From Actinomycetospora corticicola (GTDB lineage: Bacteria > Actinomycetota > Actinomycetes > Mycobacteriales > Pseudonocardiaceae), in the NCBI RefSeq assembly GCF_013409505.1, contig NZ_JACCBN010000001.1, forward strand, positions 5,084,001-5,148,000: a stretch of DNA of 64,000 nt, given 5' to 3'. Below the pieces are notes generated by a model that saw only the letters and a list, made by a program, of their open reading frames with translations, searched no databases and was not told where the DNA came from. This document shows, piece by piece, positions 60,926 through 64,000 of this stretch. Positions within the stretch are counted from its first letter, which is position 1; each line of letters opens with the position of its first letter. The position numbers and the translations under genes were made by a program.

Positions 60926-60967
60926 CGGCCCGGCGTCGGGAGCCGCGTGGCTCCCGACGCCGGGCCG
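60926..60967. terminator. Strong bidirectional terminator, 19-bp perfect stem
   Basis: Arms 60926-60944 (beginning cggcccggcg) and 60949-60967 are perfect complements with a 4-base loop gcgt, followed by tcctctcccc. It separates the convergent methyltransferase and DUF4190 genes. Confidence 0.9.
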
Positions 60968-60985
60968 TCCTCTCCCCCCGGTGGA

Positions 60986-61945
60986 TCAGCTGCTGATGGC
61001 GTCCGCGGCGGTCTGGACCATCGCCGGGTTGTCGGCGTCGAAGGCCTTCGCCGCCGCCTTGACCTTGGCGTCGGTCTGGGCGTTCAGCATGCCGTCGCAG
61101 TCGGCCAGGACCTTGTCGATCGCGGGCAGGAGCTGGCTGTCGAGCCGGGCCCGCTGCTCGGCGGGCACGTCCGCCGCGGCGACCGCGTCGCGGAACGTCG
61201 AGACCGCGTTCCGGTACTCCGAGATGTCGGCCCGGAGCTCCGCCGCCGTGTCGTGCGCCTGCCAATTGGTGTCGAAGGTCTGGTTGGCGCCGATCAGGTC
61301 GAGGTAGGCCGTGAGCAGGTCGGCCTGCCCGGTGGCGGACCCGGTCGAGCTCCCGGCCGAGGAACCCGCCGACGAGCCGGTCGCCCCGGCGTCGGTCGCG
61401 GCCGGCGCCGCGGCGGCCGGGGACGGTGCGCCGGCGGGGACCGGGGCCGGCGCGGGGGTGTACGTCACGGTGGTGACCATCGAGAGCACCAGGATCGTCG
61501 ACAGGATCCCCATGAGCGTGAAGACGATGCCGAGGGCGATGCCGGTCGTGGCGAGCACCCGGCCGCGCTCCCCGGTGCGGGCGATCTGCCGGCGCGAGAT
61601 CGCGCCGAGGACGATCGCGACCGGCGAGACGACGAACGCCGCGACCACGGAGAGCCACGACAGTGTGTTCAGCGGCGGCTCGACGGCCACGGCACCCGGG
61701 GCGACGGTGCCGGCGGGGGTCCCGTATCCGGTGGGGGTCCCGTATCCGGTGGGGGTCCCGTATCCGGTGGGGGTCCCGTATCCGGTGGGGGTCCCGTATC
61801 CGGTCGGGGTCCCGTATCCGGCGGGGCCGGGCGGCGGCCACCCCGGGTTCTGGACCTGGGGTGTGCCCTCGACCGGCGTGGTCGCGGCGGGGGCGACGGC
61901 GGTGTCGATCATCGGGGTGACGGGGCGGTCGAGGTGCTGGGTCAT
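60986..61945 (-). CDS. DUF4190 membrane protein with GYGTPT repeats
   Basis: The 319-residue protein has a Pro/Gly-rich N-terminal part with six GYGTPT hexapeptides (residues about 42-77), then a DUF4190 two-helix region (LSWLSVVAAFVVSPVAIVLG and GIALGIVFTLMGILSTILVL, about 95-160), a Pro/Ala/Ser linker and a helical C-terminal extracellular domain of about 110 residues (ADLLTAYLDLIGANQTFDTN onward). The function is unknown. The hexapeptide region is coded by an 18-bp tandem repeat and likely varies. Confidence 0.8.
   Translation of the reverse strand: MTQHLDRPVTPMIDTAVAPAATTPVEGTPQVQNPGWPPPGPAGYGTPTGYGTPTGYGTPTGYGTPTGYGTPTGYGTPAGTVAPGAVAVEPPLNTLSWLSVVAAFVVSPVAIVLGAISRRQIARTGERGRVLATTGIALGIVFTLMGILSTILVLSMVTTVTYTPAPAPVPAGAPSPAAAAPAATDAGATGSSAGSSAGSSTGSATGQADLLTAYLDLIGANQTFDTNWQAHDTAAELRADISEYRNAVSTFRDAVAAADVPAEQRARLDSQLLPAIDKVLADCDGMLNAQTDAKVKAAAKAFDADNPAMVQTAADAISS
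61715..61822. repeat. 18-bp tandem repeat, six units, inside the DUF4190 gene
   Basis: Six head-to-tail copies of gggggtcccgtatccggt run from 61715 to 61822; the central four are identical and the last has two changes. Each unit codes for one GYGTPT hexapeptide on the minus strand, so copy number changes keep the frame. Confidence 0.9.
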
Positions 61946-62279
61946 GGCGTTCTCCCTGGTCGGCCGGCGGTGCCGGCGGGTCCGGACACTGCCGGGCTAC
62001 GCCGCATACCGTCACTCTTCGTAGAGCTCTTTGCCAAGCAACTCGGACATCAGCCACTCGAATGGCGTAGTTAACGTGACGTTGTGCGATAACAGCAGGT
62101 CAGCCCGTGGTGGCATCGCGGCCCCGTGTAGCGTCCGGCCACCGTCACCGGCATCGGGGCTACCACCTGCCCCCGACGTCGACCACCGATACGCGGTGCG
62201 CGATGGTGGCACCGGCCGGCCCGTCCGGGGCGCGGTCGCAGTTGACCCAGACCTGCGCAGGTGAGGAGAGAGGGAGACC
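61946..62279. other. Intergenic region with AT-rich island
   Basis: This 334-bp divergent region contains a patch of much lower GC (about 62010-62100) with the palindrome aacgtgacgtt (62073-62083). A small minus-strand reading frame (62012-62116) covers the patch and is described separately. The rest, to the mihF ribosome site, shows nothing distinct. Confidence 0.45.
62012..62116 (-). CDS. Possible 34-residue small protein in an AT-rich island
   Basis: An ATG frame encodes 34 residues ending TTPFEWLMSELLGKELYEE, with a TTA codon and AT-rich codon use unlike the neighbours. The C-terminal part looks like an amphipathic helix. No strong ribosome site is seen. It might be a short peptide, a leader peptide, or just a regulatory region that happens to be open. 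Confidence 0.25.
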   Translation of the reverse strand: MPPRADLLLSHNVTLTTPFEWLMSELLGKELYEE

Positions 62280-62591
62280 ATGCCACTCCCCACGTTGACC
62301 CCCGAGCAGCGCGAGGCCGCCCAGGCCAAGTCCCGCGAGGCGCGTCAGGCCCGCTCGGCGCTGCTCGCCGGGATCAAGAGCGGCGACGAGACCATCCCGG
62401 CCGTGCTGGACCGCGGCAAGGAGGACCCGATCGCGGGCAAGACCAAGGTGTCGCAGCTCGTGCGCGCCCTGCCGGGCTACGGCCCGGCCAAGGCGGCGGC
62501 GGTGCTCGAGCAGGCCGGCATCCCCGAGGACCGGCGCGTCGCCGGCCTCGGCGCCCGCCAGAAGGAGGCGCTGGTCTCGGCCCTTGGCTGA
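62280..62591 (+). CDS. mihF: Actinobacterial integration host factor mIHF
   Basis: The 103-residue protein is a basic DNA-binding nucleoid protein of the mIHF type: LPTLTPEQREAAQAKSREAR, then KTKVSQLVRALPGYGPAKAA (a helix-hairpin-helix-like segment) and RRVAGLGARQKEALVSALG. mIHF bends DNA and affects chromosome compaction and secondary metabolism. In most actinobacteria the gene is directly upstream of gmk; here it stands alone, with a terminator after it. It starts at an ATG after gaggagagaggga. Confidence 0.9.
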   Translation: MPLPTLTPEQREAAQAKSREARQARSALLAGIKSGDETIPAVLDRGKEDPIAGKTKVSQLVRALPGYGPAKAAAVLEQAGIPEDRRVAGLGARQKEALVSALG

Positions 62592-62602
62592 GTCCACCCA
62601 TC

Positions 62603-62650
62603 ACGACGACGGGCCCGGTCACCTCGCGAGGTGACCGGGCCCGTCGTCGT
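62603..62650. terminator. Bidirectional terminator, 24-bp perfect palindrome arms
   Basis: Bases 62603-62626 and 62627-62650 are exact reverse complements with no spacer (centre acctcg|cgaggt). It lies between convergent mihF and the heparin-lyase-fold gene and would end both transcripts. Confidence 0.9.
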
Positions 62651-62670
62651 CGTGCGGGATGTCGCGGCGC

Positions 62671-63870
62671 TCAGTCGGTGCCGGCGGGCAGGTCCTTGCT
62701 CACCGAGCCGAGGCTCGTGCCGATCGCCCAGCTGCCGAACGAGAGCTTGCCGGCCTGTCCGATCGAGGTGTCGCGGTAGATGCCGGTCTTCACGTAGCTG
62801 TCCTTGCCGGGGTACAGCGTCCCGGACGGCGGGGCGAAGTCGGCGAAGCGCTGGACGCCGTCCTGCCAGGCGCTGACGGTGCCGTCGGAGGACGAGAACT
62901 TCACCTTGAGCACGAGGTGGGTCCACTGGCCCGGCGTGGCGTCGCCGACGACCTTCGAGAACCCGCCGCCGTCACCGTCGATCAGGAACTTGCCGTCCTG
63001 CACCTTCAGCTCGAGCGGCGGCGTCCCGGTGCCGTCGTTCTTGAACTGCGTGATCACCTGCCAGTCGGAGGTGTTCACCGGGAAATCGGGCGCGAGCCGG
63101 ACCGAGAAGCCGAAGTAGTACTCGTCGCCCTCCGACAGGCTCTTGAAGTCCGGCTCCACCTCGGAGCGCTTGCCGCCGCCGGGCATGAGGAAGTTCAGCA
63201 GGCCGCCGGCCAGCGTCGGCGACTTCGCGCCCTGGTTGTTCCACGGCGTCGACTTGAAGTTGGCGAGGCCGGCCTCGCGGAAGTCCGCCGACCACAGCGT
63301 GCGGCCGCCGTCGTCGCGCGGGGCGGGCTTCGTGGTCGTGGCGGGCGCCGCGGTCGTCGTGGCGGTGGGGGCGGGCGCCGTGGTGTGCGGGCTGACGCGC
63401 GGTGCCACGGCCTCCGAGACCCCGGCGGGGGCGACGGCCTGGGTGTCCGGGCGGACGAACTCGCCGGTGTCGGCGGGCGGATCGGCCAGGAAGGTCGGGC
63501 CCGTGCTCGCCGCGGCGACGCTCGCTCCGGCGAGGGCGCCGAAGAGGGCCAGGGCGCCGGCGGCGCGGGTCGTGGTGAGGGCCCGCACCCGCGGGGCGCG
63601 GTGGGCCCGCGGCGGCGTCGGCAGGGGGCCGGTCCGCGGCGCGGCGGTCGGCGGGCCCGACGGAGCCGCGGCCGGGGTGGCGGGCCCGTCCACGCCGCCC
63701 CGGGCCTCGGCGGCGGCGCGGGCGATGGCGGCGAGGTCGAGCGGGGTGGTCGCCGGGTCGCCGCGGTGCCGACCACCGCCGTACGGGCGGGGTCCGGTCG
63801 CCGGGGCGTCCAGCGCTGCGGGCCAGGACCCCGTGCGGGGGGTCGGGGACCCGGAGCGATGTCGAGCCAT
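62671..63870 (-). CDS. Membrane-anchored heparin lyase I-fold polysaccharide lyase
   Basis: The 399-residue protein has a Pro/Arg-rich cytoplasmic N-terminus, one membrane helix (AGALALFGALAGASVAAAST, about 104-123), a Thr/Pro-rich linker, and a C-terminal jelly-roll domain (about 190-399) like the heparin lyase I family: RTLWSADFREAGLANFKSTP, GGGKRSEVEPDFKSLSEGDE, SDWQVITQFKNDGTGTPPLE and GQWTHLVLKVKFSSSDGT. The family binds or cleaves uronic-acid polysaccharides by beta-elimination. Whether the lyase residues are all kept cannot be decided by eye. Likely type II membrane orientation. Confidence 0.8.
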   Translation of the reverse strand: MARHRSGSPTPRTGSWPAALDAPATGPRPYGGGRHRGDPATTPLDLAAIARAAAEARGGVDGPATPAAAPSGPPTAAPRTGPLPTPPRAHRAPRVRALTTTRAAGALALFGALAGASVAAASTGPTFLADPPADTGEFVRPDTQAVAPAGVSEAVAPRVSPHTTAPAPTATTTAAPATTTKPAPRDDGGRTLWSADFREAGLANFKSTPWNNQGAKSPTLAGGLLNFLMPGGGKRSEVEPDFKSLSEGDEYYFGFSVRLAPDFPVNTSDWQVITQFKNDGTGTPPLELKVQDGKFLIDGDGGGFSKVVGDATPGQWTHLVLKVKFSSSDGTVSAWQDGVQRFADFAPPSGTLYPGKDSYVKTGIYRDTSIGQAGKLSFGSWAIGTSLGSVSKDLPAGTD

Positions 63871-64000
63871 GGGTCGGTCCTCGGTCGTGGCGCACGGGAC
63901 CCGGTCGAGGGGGAGCGAGCCGGTGTCGCGACGGGTCGCGACGTGTCCGCCTGTCCCGCACCGGTTTCGGGGGGCCGGGCTCGCCGGGACAGGCGGGCGC
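63871..64000. other. Upstream region of the lyase gene, no feature seen
   Basis: The last 130 bases contain the probable promoter area of the lyase gene on the minus strand, but I see no clear -35/-10 pair, palindrome or gene. Confidence 0.3.

Noticed and set aside
61715..61822. CRISPR-like array
   Set aside because: Units are head-to-tail without spacers and lie in frame inside a coding gene.

Overview
This 64 kb window is chromosomal DNA of a very GC-rich actinobacterium. GTG and TTG starts are frequent, genes are often coupled by 4-base ATGA or GTGA overlaps, and the content (a DUF222/HNH protein, mIHF, a WhiA homologue, LLM/F420-type oxidoreductases, class III adenylate cyclases with a HAMP domain, an Rpf-like domain, DUF574 and DUF2256/DUF3253) fits the Pseudonocardiaceae (a Pseudonocardia- or Actinomycetospora-like organism). 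The taxon is inferred from gene content only. I see no tRNA, rRNA, prophage, insertion sequence or CRISPR array.

Layout. 1-5.8 kb: end of a calcineurin-like phosphoesterase, a DUF222/HNH protein and a large AAA-LuxR regulator. 6.1-9.1 kb: lutABC for L-lactate oxidation, behind a 28-bp palindrome. 9.1-11.6 kb: a phosphotriesterase-like hydrolase, a SRPBCC protein and a LLM oxidoreductase. 11.7-13.8 kb: an orphan WhiA-like regulator divergent from a Clp-N-domain protein. 13.8-18.3 kb: a 66-residue internally duplicated protein, then an Lrp regulator divergent from a fused indolepyruvate:ferredoxin oxidoreductase. 18.2-25 kb: carboxylesterase, acidic membrane protein, pyrophosphatase, patatin, YceI, small enzymes and two unusual low-complexity envelope proteins. 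25-26.9 kb: a protealysin-like protease, its emfourin-type partner and a SUKH protein in one coupled unit. 27-35.6 kb: MerR regulator, ferredoxin reductase, fatty-acid desaturase, two tandem membrane adenylate cyclases, a double-RCK membrane protein and a Dabb protein, all on the plus strand. 35.7-40.1 kb: aldo/keto reductase, glycosyltransferase, CBS protein, HMG-CoA-lyase family enzyme and methyltransferase.

40.2-47.6 kb is a complete catechol ortho-cleavage operon on the minus strand: esterase, salicylate-hydroxylase-like monooxygenase, catA, a LysR regulator inside the operon, catB, catC, pcaD, pcaI and pcaJ. It would take salicylate (possibly released from an ester) to 3-oxoadipyl-CoA; the final thiolase is not in the window. 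47.8-55.4 kb holds a MetE-like protein, a TetR/flavin-reductase pair, small enzymes, acetyltransferases, an HSL-type esterase and a second aldo/keto reductase. 55.5-57 kb: an Rpf-like secreted protein and a DUF574 methyltransferase. 57.3-60.9 kb: a four-gene operon (glycosyltransferase, OlsB-like and OlsA/PlsC-like acyltransferases, methyltransferase) that looks like ornithine-lipid synthesis with extra decoration. 61-64 kb: a DUF4190 protein with tandem repeats, mIHF away from gmk, and an anchored heparin-lyase-fold protein.

The points most worth following up are the protease-emfourin-SUKH unit, the desaturase-cyclase-RCK operon, the orphan WhiA, the ornithine-lipid-like operon, the cat operon with embedded regulator and esterase, and several phased or palindromic operator candidates.
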